Assembly (NCBI RefSeq): GCF_900114065.1
Contig: NZ_FORS01000013.1
Coordinates: 1-54,299, forward strand
Direction: 5' to 3'
From: Stutzerimonas kunmingensis
GTDB taxonomy: Bacteria > Pseudomonadota > Gammaproteobacteria > Pseudomonadales > Pseudomonadaceae
Length of the DNA: 54,299 nucleotides
Shown here: one piece after another, positions 42,804 to 52,689 of the stretch
Position numbering within the stretch: the stretch's first letter is position 1
Layout: every line of letters begins with the position of its first letter
Program-made: the position numbers and the translations under genes
Notes under the pieces: generated by a model
Seen by the model: the letters and a program-made list of their open reading frames with translations, nothing else
What the model was told of the DNA's origin: nothing
The model's database searches: none

Positions 42804-44984
42804 ATGACCGACCGCCATGAACTGATCCTGACCTGTCCCAAGGGACTCGAAGGCCTGCTGCTCGAGGAAGCCACCGCGCTTGGACTGGAGGAGAGTCGCG
42901 AGCAGACATCCGCGATTCGCGGCTTCGGTACGCTGGAGGTGGCCTACCGGCTCTGCCTATGGTCGCGCTTGGCCAATCGCGTGCTGCTGGTGATCAGCCG
43001 TTTTCCCACTGTAGACGCCGAGACGCTTTACCAAGGGGTTCACGCCGTCGACTGGGCTGACCATCTGCAGCCTGCCGGCAGCCTGGCAGTGGAGTTCAGT
43101 GGTCGTGGCTCGGGCATCGACAACACCCATTTCGGTGCGCTCAAGGTCAAGGACGCCATCGTGGATCGGCTGCGAACCGCATCTGGCGAGAGACCCAGCA
43201 TCGACAAGCTCGATCCTGATCTGCGCGTGCATCTGCGCCTCGACAAGGGGCAAGCGGTGCTTTCGCTCGACCTCTCCGGGCACAGCCTGCACCAGCGTGG
43301 CTATCGACTGCAGCAGGGTGCAGCGCCGCTCAAGGAAAACCTTGCTGCCGCGATCCTGATGCGTGCCGGCTGGCCACGAATTGCCGCTGCTGGTGGCGCG
43401 TTGACAGATCCCATGTGCGGCGTCGGCACCTTTCTTGTCGAAGGGGCGATGATGGCGGCGGACATCGCGCCGAATCTCAAGCGCGAGCGTTGGGGTTTCA
43501 GTGCCTGGCTGGGGCACGTACCCGCGCTGTGGTCGCGACTGCATGCCGAAGCTCAGGCACGGGCAGAGGTTGGCTTGGCCAAGCCGCCCTTATGGATTCG
43601 CGGCTATGAAGCCGATCCGCGGCTGATCCAGCCGGGACGCAACAACATCGAACGCGCTGGGCTGGCCGGCTGGATCAAGGTCTACCAGGGTGATGTCGGC
43701 GACTTCGAGCCGCGCCCGGACCAGAATCAGAAGGGCTTGGTGATCTGCAATCCGCCCTATGGTGAGCGCCTCGGCGACGAGGCGAGCCTTCTCTATCTCT
43801 ACCAGAACCTCGGCGAACGCCTGCGCCAGGCCTGCCTGGGCTGGGAAGCCGCGGTATTCACCGCCGCGCCGGATCTCGGCAAGCGCATGGGCATCCGCAG
43901 TCACAAGCAGTACGCGTTCTGGAACGGTGCGCTGCCGTGCAAGCTGCTGCTGATCAAGGTCGAGCTGGATCAGTTCGTGACCGGTCAGCGCGGCGCCGGC
44001 CATGAGGAACATTTACAGCAGCAGGCGCCGTTCGAGCAGGCACGCCTCAGCGAAGGCGGGCAGATGTTCGCCAATCGCCTACAGAAGAATCTGCGTCAGC
44101 TCGGCAAATGGGCGCGTCGTGAAGGTATCGAATGCTACCGGCTATACGACGCGGATATGCCTGAGTACGCCCTGGCGATCGATCTGTACGGTGACTGGGT
44201 GCACGTGCAGGAGTATGCGCCGCCGCGCTCCATCGATCCGGAGAAGGCCCAGGTGCGCCTGCTCGATGCATTGGCTGCCATACCGCAAGCACTAGGCATT
44301 CCACGCGAGAAGGTGGTGGTAAAGCGCCGCGAGCGCCAGACGGGAACGCGTCAGTATGAGCGTCAGGCCAGTCAGGGCGAGTTTCTTGAAGTGACCGAGG
44401 GCGGCGTCAAGCTGCTGGTGAATCTCACCGATTATCTGGATACCGGCCTGTTCCTCGATCATCGCCCATTGCGCCTGCGCATTCAGCGTGAAGCGGCCGG
44501 CAAGCGTTTCCTCAACCTGTTCTGCTATACCGCAACCGCCACGGTTCATGCAGCCAAGGGCGGTGCGCGCAGCACCACCAGCGTTGACCTGTCGAAAACC
44601 TATCTGGACTGGGCGCGTCGCAATCTCTCGTTGAATGGCCTTTCGGATCGCCAGCGCCTGGAACAGGGCGACGTGATGGCCTGGCTGGAAGAAGACCGTG
44701 GTGAGTACGACCTGATCTTCATCGACCCGCCGACGTTCTCCAATTCCAAGCGTATGGAAGGTGTATTCGACGTACAGCGGGACCACCAGGCGCTGCTCGA
44801 TCTGGCGATGGCTCGATTGGCGACGGGCGGAGCCCTGTATTTCTCCAACAACTTCCGCAAATTCGTGCTGGATGCCAGCCTGAGCGACCGCTATGCCGTA
44901 GAGGAAATCAGCAGCGCAACGCTGGACGAGGATTTCCGTCGTAACCCCCGGATCCACCGCGCCTGGAAATTCCAGGCGCGGTGA
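42804..44984 (+). CDS. rlmL: Bifunctional 23S rRNA methyltransferase (m2G2445 / m7G2069)
   Basis: RlmKL modifies two guanines of 23S rRNA. The 726-residue fusion has, in order, an N-terminal THUMP domain (about 1-160), the RlmL methylase with GVGTFLVEGAMMA and NPPYGERLGDE (about 205-320), and the RlmK methylase with DYLDTGLFLDHRPLR, FLNLFCYTATATVHAA and DPPTFSNSKRM (about 545-655). The ATG at 42804 gives MTDRHELILTCPKGLEG, the usual start. Confidence 0.95.
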   Translation: MTDRHELILTCPKGLEGLLLEEATALGLEESREQTSAIRGFGTLEVAYRLCLWSRLANRVLLVISRFPTVDAETLYQGVHAVDWADHLQPAGSLAVEFSGRGSGIDNTHFGALKVKDAIVDRLRTASGERPSIDKLDPDLRVHLRLDKGQAVLSLDLSGHSLHQRGYRLQQGAAPLKENLAAAILMRAGWPRIAAAGGALTDPMCGVGTFLVEGAMMAADIAPNLKRERWGFSAWLGHVPALWSRLHAEAQARAEVGLAKPPLWIRGYEADPRLIQPGRNNIERAGLAGWIKVYQGDVGDFEPRPDQNQKGLVICNPPYGERLGDEASLLYLYQNLGERLRQACLGWEAAVFTAAPDLGKRMGIRSHKQYAFWNGALPCKLLLIKVELDQFVTGQRGAGHEEHLQQQAPFEQARLSEGGQMFANRLQKNLRQLGKWARREGIECYRLYDADMPEYALAIDLYGDWVHVQEYAPPRSIDPEKAQVRLLDALAAIPQALGIPREKVVVKRRERQTGTRQYERQASQGEFLEVTEGGVKLLVNLTDYLDTGLFLDHRPLRLRIQREAAGKRFLNLFCYTATATVHAAKGGARSTTSVDLSKTYLDWARRNLSLNGLSDRQRLEQGDVMAWLEEDRGEYDLIFIDPPTFSNSKRMEGVFDVQRDHQALLDLAMARLATGGALYFSNNFRKFVLDASLSDRYAVEEISSATLDEDFRRNPRIHRAWKFQAR

Positions 44985-45029
44985 CCATCCGGTGATATAG
45001 GCGGGCCGTTCGGCCTGCCTGAGTCACCA

Positions 45030-46487
45030 TCAGCGTTGTGCGGTGTTCTGGTTGCGCTGACCGTAGAGGCTGACCAGCACCTGATCGAGAATCGAGGCTG
45101 CGCCCCATGGGCGGGGATGGTTCAGGATCGCCACGACTGCCCAGACATTGCCGTCGCCGTCACGGCTGTAACCTGCGATGGCGCGCACGGTGTTCAGGGT
45201 TCCCGTCTTGAGGTGCGCCTTGCCGGCGACAGGTGTATTGCGCAGGCGCTTGCGCATGGTGCCGTCCACGGCGGCCAATGGCATCGACGAAATGAACTCG
45301 GCCGAGTAAGGGCTGCGCCATGCGGCCTGCAGCAAGCTCCCCAGCTCGCGTGCGCTGACGCGTTCGGCGCGGGAAAGCCCGGAGCCGTTTTCGATCACCA
45401 GATGCGGCGAGATGAGCCCCTTCTTGGCCAGCCACTGGCGGATGACCCGCTGTGCAGCCTTGGCGTCATCGGCATCCGCTTCGTTACGGAATTCGGCGCC
45501 GAGGCTCAGAAACAGCTGCTTGGCCATGGTGTTGTTGCTGTACTTGTTGATGTCGCGAATGATCTCGGTGAGATCCGGCGAATAGGCCCTCGCCAGCAGT
45601 CTTGCTTTGTCAGGCACCTGGGCCACACGGTCGATGCCGAGAATGCTGCCGCCGAGCTCGGCCCAGATAGCACGCACCGCGCCGGCGGCATAGCGCTGGT
45701 GATCGAGCAGTGAAAGGTAGGTCTGTGCGCTGCAGCCGTCGGCGAGTTTGCCGGTGACCACGACGGTCACGCCATCCCCATCCGCAACCGGGTTGTAGAG
45801 CACGTCCGGCCAGCCTGGGCATTTGCCTGCGGGCAGCGCTTTGACCCGGTTGTCTATTCGAATGCTGGCGATCGGAGGCTCGACTGCGATATTCACCTTT
45901 CCGCCATCGTTGCGGACGATGAAGCGCAGCGCCTTGAGGTTGACCAGTAGTGAGTCGGGACCAACTAGAAAGGGCTTGTTCTTGTCATTGCCGTCGTCAT
46001 CGAAGACAGGCAGGTCGGGCTGGACGAAATGGCTGCGATCGAGCACCAGGTCGCCAGTGACCTTGGTGACTCCGTTGGCACGCAAATCTCGCAGCAGCAG
46101 CCAGAGCTTCTCCATGTTCAGTTTCGGGTCGCCGCCGCCCTTGAGGTAGAGATTGCCGTTGAGGGTGCCGTCCACCAGCGGGCCGTCGGCATAGAACTCG
46201 GTCTTCCACTGGTGGTTGGGGCCGAGCAGTTCGAGGGCGGCGTAGGTGGTAACCAGCTTCATGGTCGAGGCGGGGTTGACCGATACGTCGGCGTTGACGA
46301 ACGTCGGCGCGGCGTCACCGGTTAGTGGCAGCATGACTACGGACAGTGCGTCGCTGCTGATCTTGTTGGCCTTCAGTGCCTGTTCGACGCGCGGTGGCAG
46401 TGTCTGGTTCACCCCGGCGGCCTGGGCTGGCAGGGTCAAGGGCAGGGCGAAGATGGCTAAGGTGATGCCGCGGAGGATGGAGCTCAT
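45030..46487 (-). CDS. dacB: D-alanyl-D-alanine carboxypeptidase/endopeptidase (PBP4, S13)
   Basis: A periplasmic penicillin-binding protein that trims and cleaves peptidoglycan peptide cross-links. The 485-residue precursor has a signal peptide (about 1-24, ending PAQAAG). The three penicilloyl-serine motifs are present: SxxK in NPASTMKLVT, SxN in YSNNTMAKQLF, and KTG in HLKTGTLNTV. The start at 46487 (MSSILRGITLA) places the signal sequence correctly; a further in-frame ATG at 46541 is unlikely. Confidence 0.94.
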   Translation of the reverse strand: MSSILRGITLAIFALPLTLPAQAAGVNQTLPPRVEQALKANKISSDALSVVMLPLTGDAAPTFVNADVSVNPASTMKLVTTYAALELLGPNHQWKTEFYADGPLVDGTLNGNLYLKGGGDPKLNMEKLWLLLRDLRANGVTKVTGDLVLDRSHFVQPDLPVFDDDGNDKNKPFLVGPDSLLVNLKALRFIVRNDGGKVNIAVEPPIASIRIDNRVKALPAGKCPGWPDVLYNPVADGDGVTVVVTGKLADGCSAQTYLSLLDHQRYAAGAVRAIWAELGGSILGIDRVAQVPDKARLLARAYSPDLTEIIRDINKYSNNTMAKQLFLSLGAEFRNEADADDAKAAQRVIRQWLAKKGLISPHLVIENGSGLSRAERVSARELGSLLQAAWRSPYSAEFISSMPLAAVDGTMRKRLRNTPVAGKAHLKTGTLNTVRAIAGYSRDGDGNVWAVVAILNHPRPWGAASILDQVLVSLYGQRNQNTAQR

Positions 46488-46763
46488 CGTACGAGCGCCT
46501 CTGGGCAAACACAGGGGGCTGCTGGCGGTTTGATTTGGCATGTGTTTCCCACTGCTCTTAGGGAACGAATGCGGGCCATTATGCCCGTGCTGTAGAGGCG
46601 TCGTGCCTCTATCCGATAAGCGTAGCTGCGGTACACAGGTTACTGCAAAGACAGATGCGCACCAGGCTGCGATGAGCTCAACCGCTGCTGTCGGTCATCG
46701 CCTTGGCGCGGGGTTGCTGTTAGAGTGCGCGCCGTCATCAAGTAGAAAAAGGATCGCCCCCAA

Positions 46764-47108
46764 ATGGCTACCAATCGTTCGCGTCGCCTGCGCAAGAAAC
46801 TCTGTGTCGATGAGTTCCAGGAGCTCGGCTTCGAGGTCAATCTCACCTACCGCGAAGGTATCGAAAGCAAGGCTGTGGACGACTTCCTCGAAGCTTTTAT
46901 CAGCGAAGCGATGGAAGCCAATGAACTCGGCTATATCGGTGGTGAAGACTACGGTTTTGTCTGCCTTGGCCGCCGTGGCTCGGTCAGCGAAGAGCAGCGT
47001 GCAAAGGTCGACGCCTGGTTGAAAGGCCGCGGCGAGCTGGCTGAGTACAGTGTCAGCCCGCTGATGGACGTGTGGTATCCGGAAAACCCGATCAGGGCTG
47101 AGAAGTAG
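46764..47108 (+). CDS. yggL: YggL family (DUF469) protein
   Basis: A 114-residue protein starting MATNRSRRLRKKLCVDEFQE. The basic N-terminus and the LGFEVNLTYREGI and GRGELAEYSVSPLMDVWY segments are those of YggL/DUF469, which associates with the 50S ribosomal subunit in E. coli. An AAAAAGGA site precedes the ATG. Its last 17 bp overlap the convergent FUSC-family gene. Confidence 0.9.
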   Translation: MATNRSRRLRKKLCVDEFQELGFEVNLTYREGIESKAVDDFLEAFISEAMEANELGYIGGEDYGFVCLGRRGSVSEEQRAKVDAWLKGRGELAEYSVSPLMDVWYPENPIRAEK

Positions 47109-48186
47109 TCTCTTCGTCTGATCGCTGCGATGCTGCCCGCTGGGCCTTCCTGCGCGAACGCCTGGCCAGCAGCATCTGCAATACGTGCATCAGTGTTGCG
47201 ATGAATAGCGCCACACCTACACCAATGGCAGCATTGATGAGCCGTATCTGCGGCAGGTTCCAGTCCTGGGCCAGCGTCTCTGCCAGCAGCAGGAACAGCA
47301 GCGTGGTCTGCAGGACGAATAGCCCATAGTGATTCGCCTGAAACGCTCTGCCCAGCACGATAAGCGGCAGCAGGATCATCACCATCAGTGGCGGGTCGGC
47401 CAGGCCGTGGCCAATGTAGATCAGTATGGCCGCAGCCGCCAATATTCCCAGGCTGGCCTGTAGCGCTCGCACCAGGCTCCGCTCCAGATCCATCTGCAAC
47501 GTGGTGAATACCGCCAGCGTTAACCAGTAGCCTCTTGGCAGCTCAGCCATATTCACAATTACCCCACCCAATGCTCCGGCCAGGATGTAGGTCAGGGCGT
47601 GCACACGCCATTGCCGGATCGGCGTTCGGCGAGCGTGCCTGCGCAGCACCCGCAGGATGCTCATCAGCCGCGGCATATATGGCCACATGCGCAGCCCATG
47701 CATCCCCCGCAGGCCGAAGGCGAGCAAGGTAACCCAGAGCCCACCGAGCGCGAAAAGAAAGGCTATGGCGTATGGGTTGTTGAAATCGCCAATGCCGTGC
47801 TGCCCCTGGCCGAGACAGAGGCAGATCGCCAAACCGATACCGAGCTTTCCCGCTTCGCTGCCGTAGCGCTGTAACCAGGCCAGCAGCAGGCCGTAGAAGG
47901 CGAACAGGCCGAGACTGATCAATGGATGAGTCGCCGACCAGAAGCCCAGTCCGGCACTCCCGGCGCCCAACGCGATGAGTAACAGCATGCGCAGCATGCC
48001 GAAGCGATGAAGTGGGTTGGCTTTGGCCGCCTGAAAGGCGCCGACTGTTGCCCAGAGGAAGCCGGGATGGCCGCTGAAAAGCCCCAGCAGCAACGGCAAG
48101 GCGCAACCAAAGCCGGCCACCATGGCAGCGCCCCAGGCGGGGCGCGCGGGGTGCCAGTGGATGCTTTGCCGCAGCAGGCGCTTCAT
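47092..48186 (-). CDS. FUSC-family (fusaric acid resistance-like) inner-membrane protein
   Basis: A 364-residue membrane protein with two blocks of about five hydrophobic segments each (about 20-150 and 205-335), separated by a basic loop containing RRHARRTPIRQWRVHALTYI. This internal duplication is the FUSC-like architecture; related proteins act in aromatic acid efflux, but no partner membrane-fusion gene is nearby. Start: an ATG at 48186 (MKRLLRQSIHW) or a TTG at 48195 overlapping the dgt stop; neither has a strong ribosome site. It is probably co-transcribed with dgt. Confidence 0.8.
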   Translation of the reverse strand: MKRLLRQSIHWHPARPAWGAAMVAGFGCALPLLLGLFSGHPGFLWATVGAFQAAKANPLHRFGMLRMLLLIALGAGSAGLGFWSATHPLISLGLFAFYGLLLAWLQRYGSEAGKLGIGLAICLCLGQGQHGIGDFNNPYAIAFLFALGGLWVTLLAFGLRGMHGLRMWPYMPRLMSILRVLRRHARRTPIRQWRVHALTYILAGALGGVIVNMAELPRGYWLTLAVFTTLQMDLERSLVRALQASLGILAAAAILIYIGHGLADPPLMVMILLPLIVLGRAFQANHYGLFVLQTTLLFLLLAETLAQDWNLPQIRLINAAIGVGVALFIATLMHVLQMLLARRSRRKAQRAASQRSDEETTSQP

Positions 48187-48191
48187 GTGGG

Positions 48192-49544
48192 TCAAACCGG
48201 GCTGGAGCGGCCGGTCATCTCGCCGGCCATCTCCGTGGCGTAGCTATCGGTCATGCCTGCGATGAAGTCGATCATGCGCAGGAACGACTGGTAGAGCGGT
48301 AGCTCGGGCGAGGGCGCGCTGCGTCCGAGCAGGTCGAGGATCCGCTGATTCTTGAACGAGGGGGTACCGCCGCGATGTTGTTCCAGTGCTGCGCCGCAAA
48401 ATGCATTGAGCAGTATTTCCAGCGTGGTATAGGCGCCTATCTCGTGCAGGGTTTTGCGCTTGTCCTGAAAAATCTTCTCCCGCGCCATCGCCTTTGCCTG
48501 CAGTACGCACTCTTTGGCCGGACCATGCATATGCTCGACTAGGTCGCCGTGCAACTCACCACGAAGCAGGTTGCTCTGCTGCTCGACAAAGGCATCGGCG
48601 GCGGCATTGGTCAGGTGCTCGATCGCCTTGCCGCGCAGAATGGCCAGTTTGCGCCGCCTTGAATCCCTTGGGCCCAGCTGACGATAGGTTTCGGGAATGT
48701 CATCGCCCACCAGAGCCAGTAACAGCGCTTCGACTTCCGAATATTCCAGCAGCTCCATCTCGAGGCCGTCTTCCAGGTCGATCAGGCCGTAACAGATATC
48801 GTCTGCTGCCTCCATGAGATAAACCAGAGGATGACGAGCCCAGCGTTGCTCAGCGACGTTGGGTAGGTTCAGCTTCTGTGCGATCTGCTCGAGCAGCGGC
48901 TGCTCATTCTGATAGCACCCGAACTTGTGCTTCTTGTACCCCAGCGCCTCTGCATGGCGTGAAGTCCAGGGGTACTTGAGATACGTGCCGAGGGTGGCGT
49001 AGGTCAGTCGCGTTCCACCGTCGAACTGGTGGTATTCGAGTTGCGTAAGCACTCGAAATCCCTGTGCGTTGCCTTCGAAGTTGAGAAAGTCCGCGCGTTG
49101 CGCGTCGCTCATATCGTCGAGCCATCCGCGCCCTGCGGCCTGCTGGAACCAGCAGCGGATAGCATCCTCGCCGGAGTGGCCAAAGGGCGGATTGCCAATG
49201 TCGTGGGCCAAGCAGGCCGACTGGACGATCATGCCAAGGTCGGCCGGGCTGCACCATTCTGGCATGTCATCGCGCAATACTTCACCGACACGCATACCGA
49301 GTGAGCGGCCTACGCAGCTCACCTCCAGCGAGTGGGTGAGGCGGGTATGGATGTGATCGTTGCTGGAAACTGGATGAACCTGAGTCTTGCGCCCGAGCCG
49401 GCGAAAGGCGCCCGAAAAAATGATCCGATCATGATCCTTGTGAAAAGGGCTGCGGCCCAACTCGTCGCTACTGTGGGCGGATTTGCCGAGTCGTTCGCGG
49501 GTAAGCAGTGTGTGCCAGTCCAAGGACCATCTCCGTATTGCCAT
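48192..49544 (-). CDS. dgt: Deoxyguanosinetriphosphate triphosphohydrolase-like protein
   Basis: An HD-domain dNTPase that cleaves dGTP or other dNTPs to nucleoside and triphosphate. The 450-residue protein shows the HD metal site [11 protein letters not shown] followed by [19 protein letters not shown], and a later conserved [12 protein letters not shown] segment. The start is uncertain: the ATG at 49544 gives [14 protein letters not shown], but family members often begin at the equivalent of LDWHTLL, and a TTG at 49523 preceded by GGAGATGG would give exactly that. Confidence 0.9.
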   Translation of the reverse strand: MAIRRWSLDWHTLLTRERLGKSAHSSDELGRSPFHKDHDRIIFSGAFRRLGRKTQVHPVSSNDHIHTRLTHSLEVSCVGRSLGMRVGEVLRDDMPEWCSPADLGMIVQSACLAHDIGNPPFGHSGEDAIRCWFQQAAGRGWLDDMSDAQRADFLNFEGNAQGFRVLTQLEYHQFDGGTRLTYATLGTYLKYPWTSRHAEALGYKKHKFGCYQNEQPLLEQIAQKLNLPNVAEQRWARHPLVYLMEAADDICYGLIDLEDGLEMELLEYSEVEALLLALVGDDIPETYRQLGPRDSRRRKLAILRGKAIEHLTNAAADAFVEQQSNLLRGELHGDLVEHMHGPAKECVLQAKAMAREKIFQDKRKTLHEIGAYTTLEILLNAFCGAALEQHRGGTPSFKNQRILDLLGRSAPSPELPLYQSFLRMIDFIAGMTDSYATEMAGEMTGRSSPV

Positions 49545-49688
49545 TAGCGGGCTGGTGCAAAGCTACCACAACTGCCGAATCGCTGATCGGTGCTGGCGCA
49601 TTAGAAGGATAACCAATTCAGAAGGCGTGGCGACCTACCCGCGGTTGGCCGCGGGTACAGTGTTGTTCAGCCAGGGTAGGCGGCTGGG

Positions 49689-50009
49689 CTAGTGCAGCTT
49701 TTCCCGCAGCTTTTGCTGACCCTTGATTAGCGGATACAGCGTCAGCGCCACGCGAGCCAGCTTTCCCATTTTCCCCATCCTGCGTCCGAACAGCGCGAGT
49801 ACGACCGTCGCAGCGATCATCATCGGTCCCTTGCCTGAACTGTGTTCGCTGGATGTTCGACGCGAACTTACGAAGCTCTTCATCTGCTGCAGTGGATGTG
49901 AAAGGGGCTGCGCGTGGTAGAGCATCTGTTGACGGTGCATTTCCATGCGCAGTCGCACCAGATCCTTGCGCATGCTCAGATCATTCGATGTGCTCAACGG
50001 TTGGCTCAT
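49689..50009 (-). CDS. Hypothetical protein of a yqjD/yqjE-like operon
   Basis: A 106-residue protein starting MSQPLSTSNDLSMRKDL. A helical, Met/Gln-rich N-terminal half (RLRMEMHRQQMLYHAQPL) is followed by a hydrophobic stretch (about 62-75) and a basic end. Its place after the DUF883 and holin-like genes matches the position of YqjK in E. coli, although sequence resemblance to YqjK is not evident. It overlaps the holin-like gene by 4 bp. Confidence 0.75.
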   Translation of the reverse strand: MSQPLSTSNDLSMRKDLVRLRMEMHRQQMLYHAQPLSHPLQQMKSFVSSRRTSSEHSSGKGPMMIAATVVLALFGRRMGKMGKLARVALTLYPLIKGQQKLREKLH

Positions 50010-50386
50010 GGCAGTAATCGCTCCCGGTTGCGCTCCAGTTCTTCAAGCGTGGCCTGGAACGGTGCGGCACATTGTTTGGCGAGCGAAGCGGCCCGGCTCA
50101 CGCAGATGATCATCACCACTGCGTAGATCGCGCATAGCGTAAGAATCGCCGCGATGCGATGAGTTTCCCAGAAGGCGATGACGATAGCCGCGGAAAGCCC
50201 AACCAGGATCAGCAGGCCGAGAATCAGGCTGATACCGGCCAGGAGAAATAGCCGAAAGGTTCGGGCTTTCTCTTCCTGGACCTCTATGCCTACAAGTTCC
50301 AGGTGCCCCTGGAGCAGGCCGACGAATGCGCCGCCCAGCTTCTTAAGCGATGGCTTGGGGGCTTCGGTGCCGGGCTTCGCTTCCAT
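50006..50386 (-). CDS. Phage-holin-like (YqjE/DUF1469 type) membrane protein
   Basis: A 126-residue protein. It has a cytoplasmic N-terminus, MEAKPGTEAPKPSLKKLGG, an amphipathic helix (about 20-45) and two adjacent membrane segments (about 47-70 and 75-95), the pattern of the YqjE/holin-X family. The ATG at 50386 has GGGAGAG 6 bp upstream; an alternative ATG at 50401 overlaps the previous stop as TGATG. The function is unknown; E. coli YqjE belongs to a stationary-phase operon with ribosome-binding YqjD. Confidence 0.82.
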   Translation of the reverse strand: MEAKPGTEAPKPSLKKLGGAFVGLLQGHLELVGIEVQEEKARTFRLFLLAGISLILGLLILVGLSAAIVIAFWETHRIAAILTLCAIYAVVMIICVSRAASLAKQCAAPFQATLEELERNRERLLP

Positions 50387-50400
50387 TGCTGGCTCTCCCA

Positions 50401-50802
50401 TCAGCGGCGTGAAATCAGACCGAGCAGAAAGCCGACCCCGGCAGCGATGCCGATCGATTGCCAGGGATGGGTGTGTACATATTCCTCGGTGCACTGGATG
50501 GCAGCCTGACCCTGCTCGCGCATCGAGCCTTCCCGCTCCTTGAGCATTTCACGAGCCTTGGCAATGTTTGCGTTGATCTTGCTGCGCAGCTCTTCGGTTT
50601 GGCCGCCTGCGGTTTCCTGAGTGTGCTTGAGCAGACGCTCAGTGTCGCCGATCAGAGTGTGAAACTCTTCGATCAGTGCGTTCTGCGCAGCTTGCAGGTT
50701 GCGGCGATGGGCGGACGTATCGATCAGGGGGCGGGTGCTCCCAGCGGGACCTTCAGGAATTGGGGTGTTATCGCTGGTGCCGAAAGTGGACTCGGTAGAC
50801 AT
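50401..50802 (-). CDS. DUF883 (ElaB/YqjD/YgaM) family protein
   Basis: A 133-residue protein. A long amphipathic helix (about 30-100, including LLKHTQETAGGQTEELRSKI) precedes a C-terminal membrane anchor (HTHPWQSIGIAAGVGFLLGL), ending ISRR. This is the ElaB/YqjD fold; the E. coli members are tail-anchored proteins that tether ribosomes to the inner membrane in stationary phase. It is the first gene of a three-gene run. The ATG at 50802 has GAGGAGC upstream. Confidence 0.9.
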   Translation of the reverse strand: MSTESTFGTSDNTPIPEGPAGSTRPLIDTSAHRRNLQAAQNALIEEFHTLIGDTERLLKHTQETAGGQTEELRSKINANIAKAREMLKEREGSMREQGQAAIQCTEEYVHTHPWQSIGIAAGVGFLLGLISRR

Positions 50803-50940
50803 GCGCAGCTCCTCTTGATTCTTCGGGGCAAAAGGCCCCGTTGCCTCAAGTTTCGAGCATTGCGCCTCGTTAAAGGTTCCCCGCTTCGTTGAGCCGTGTA
50901 GACAGCTTCAATCGCGTGGTTCTGGCAATAACGGCAAGGG

Positions 50941-50970
50941 AAAAAAAGAAAACCCGCCGAAGCGGGTTTT
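50941..50970 (-). terminator. Intrinsic terminator of the OprD-family porin gene
   Basis: The minus strand reads AAAACCCGC-TTCG-GCGGGTTTT followed by CTTTTTTT. The 9-bp stem has a stable TTCG tetraloop. It lies 33 bp downstream of the porin stop codon at 51004. Confidence 0.92.
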
Positions 50971-51003
50971 CCTGTCTACAGCAACGAGTGCAGTAGCCGC
51001 TAT

Positions 51004-52278
51004 TTACATCAGCGGGATGGTGTAGCTAACGATCAGGCGGTTTTCGTCAACGTTGTTGCCGCGAGCAATATTGCCCCGGGCAGTTGCGTTACGCCATTTC
51101 ACGTTCAGGTTCTTCAGCGCACCTTCCTGGAAGGTGTAGCCGATGTCCATGTCGCGTTCCCAGATCTTGCCTTCGGACTGACCTGCGCCACGCTCGACGT
51201 TGTCGCCGGTTACATAGCGAGTCATGAAGGTAAGGCCAGGAATGCCTACAGACGCGAAGTTGAAATCGTAACGTGCCTGCCAAGATTTCATGTCAGCGAT
51301 AGCGAAATCATTGATCTGGACATAGTTGACGAGATACGGATCTGTAAATTCGCCGACATATGCAAAGCCAGTGTCGCCGCTCATCTTCTGATAGCCAAGG
51401 CCAAAGCTGTGGCCGCTAAGTGAGTAGGTGAGCATCGCGCCCAATGCGCGGTTATCGACGTTCGAGGAGCCGTCTTCAGAAGAGCGAGCATAGCGCAAAT
51501 CGGTCTTGAGAGATTGCTTGTCGCCCAGCGGAAGTACATGCACCAGGTTGGTCGAGTGCTGCTTGTAGACCTCTTCCAGATTACTGTAATAGTAAGAAGC
51601 GGTGAGATCGTCGGTCAGCTTGTAGCTACCACCTGCGAAGATGAAATCATCCACATCGCTGGCGTCGATACCGGTTTCGCCTACAGCCGCAGCCTTGCCG
51701 CCGTAAGCCAGTGCTTCGTTGTTGGAAGAGTCGCGATGGTTGGCGCGGTTCAGATAGCCGCCATCCAGCGTCAGGCCCTGGATCTCTTTGGAAACGATCT
51801 GTGCGCCTTGGAATGTTTGCGGCAACAGACGAGAGTCGCTCGACGAGATTGCCATGTTCTTCGGCTGCAAGGTACCGACCTTCAGGACGGTCTCGGATAC
51901 TTTGGCCTTAGCGGCCAAGCCGAGCGAAGAATAGTCATCTGCTGGCTTACCGGAGTCTAACGGCAGCAGGCCAGTGCCAGTACGTCCGCCGCCAGAGTCG
52001 AGCTTGACTCCCACTAGGCCGAGGGCGTCAACACCGAAGCCTACGGTACCTTCGGTATAGCCGGATTCGACACGAAGCAGAAAGCCCTGAGCCCATGCTT
52101 CCGCTTTGCTGTTCTCAGTATTGAGATTCTCGCGGAAATCACGGTTGAAATAGAAGTTACGCAGTTCCAGACCAGCCTTGGTGTCTTCGATGAAGGCGGC
52201 TTGGGCCATTGTTGGGATAGCCAGTGTTGCTCCCAGAGTGGCGAGGGCCACGCCCCGGGCGATGGGGGTCTTGAGCAT
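51004..52278 (-). CDS. OprD-family outer-membrane porin
   Basis: A 424-residue precursor. The signal peptide (about 1-27, ending TMAQA) is followed by the OprD-type start FIEDTKAGLELRNFYFNRDF and an 18-strand barrel pattern of alternating residues, ending NRLIVSYTIPLM with a C-terminal hydrophobic residue for BAM-dependent assembly. The family takes up amino acids or small aromatic and organic acids. From its position it may correspond to the P. aeruginosa opdQ locus, which also lies between the elaB-like and mobA genes; that is synteny from memory. A GAGGAG site precedes the ATG. Confidence 0.92.
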   Translation of the reverse strand: MLKTPIARGVALATLGATLAIPTMAQAAFIEDTKAGLELRNFYFNRDFRENLNTENSKAEAWAQGFLLRVESGYTEGTVGFGVDALGLVGVKLDSGGGRTGTGLLPLDSGKPADDYSSLGLAAKAKVSETVLKVGTLQPKNMAISSSDSRLLPQTFQGAQIVSKEIQGLTLDGGYLNRANHRDSSNNEALAYGGKAAAVGETGIDASDVDDFIFAGGSYKLTDDLTASYYYSNLEEVYKQHSTNLVHVLPLGDKQSLKTDLRYARSSEDGSSNVDNRALGAMLTYSLSGHSFGLGYQKMSGDTGFAYVGEFTDPYLVNYVQINDFAIADMKSWQARYDFNFASVGIPGLTFMTRYVTGDNVERGAGQSEGKIWERDMDIGYTFQEGALKNLNVKWRNATARGNIARGNNVDENRLIVSYTIPLM

Positions 52279-52689
52279 TTCTTATTTCTCCTCGTTGGAT
52301 GATGCTCTGAAGTCGCTCTTTACGGCGCCATGCAATAAAACATTACAGAGGTTTTTCAACCTTTAGACTTTAGTCGCCAAGTCCCGCAAGTCAACGTGCT
52401 AGACGGTCGCAGGCATATCGTGCAAGTGCGCGATATTCGCGTACGACCCGTAAAGTTGCACAAGACAACGGCCTGGCGGTTAAAGTGCCGGGCAATCTGC
52501 GTCGCCGCGGGTGGCAGCATCCTAGCGTTTTGCTCGGGCTGAGTCGAATGGCCATCGCATAATCGCCTGATGAGTGAGGCTGAATTCACATTTTTGTTGC
52601 TGGTGCGTCTGCCGACCGAAGTCATTTATCAATGGCGCGCCGAATAACGCTTGCTAGAATTCGAGCACATAACATTGCGAGAACGTCAG
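52279..52689. other. Intergenic region between the porin and the glutaredoxin-like gene
   Basis: 411 bp without a well-supported gene. Near the porin start the minus strand has AGGTTGAAAAACCT followed by TGTAATGTTTTATTGC, a possible promoter region. On the plus strand a very short frame of 25 codons (52570-52647, MSEAEFTFLLLVRL) precedes the next gene; nothing supports translation. Confidence 0.5.

Noticed and set aside
52356..52625. An 89-codon minus-strand frame upstream of the porin gene
   Set aside because: It has no family resemblance, odd composition and no ribosome site, and it lies in a probable promoter region.
52570..52647. A 25-codon plus-strand frame before the glutaredoxin-like gene
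   Set aside because: It is too short to judge and has no ribosome site; it could be a leader peptide but nothing supports this.
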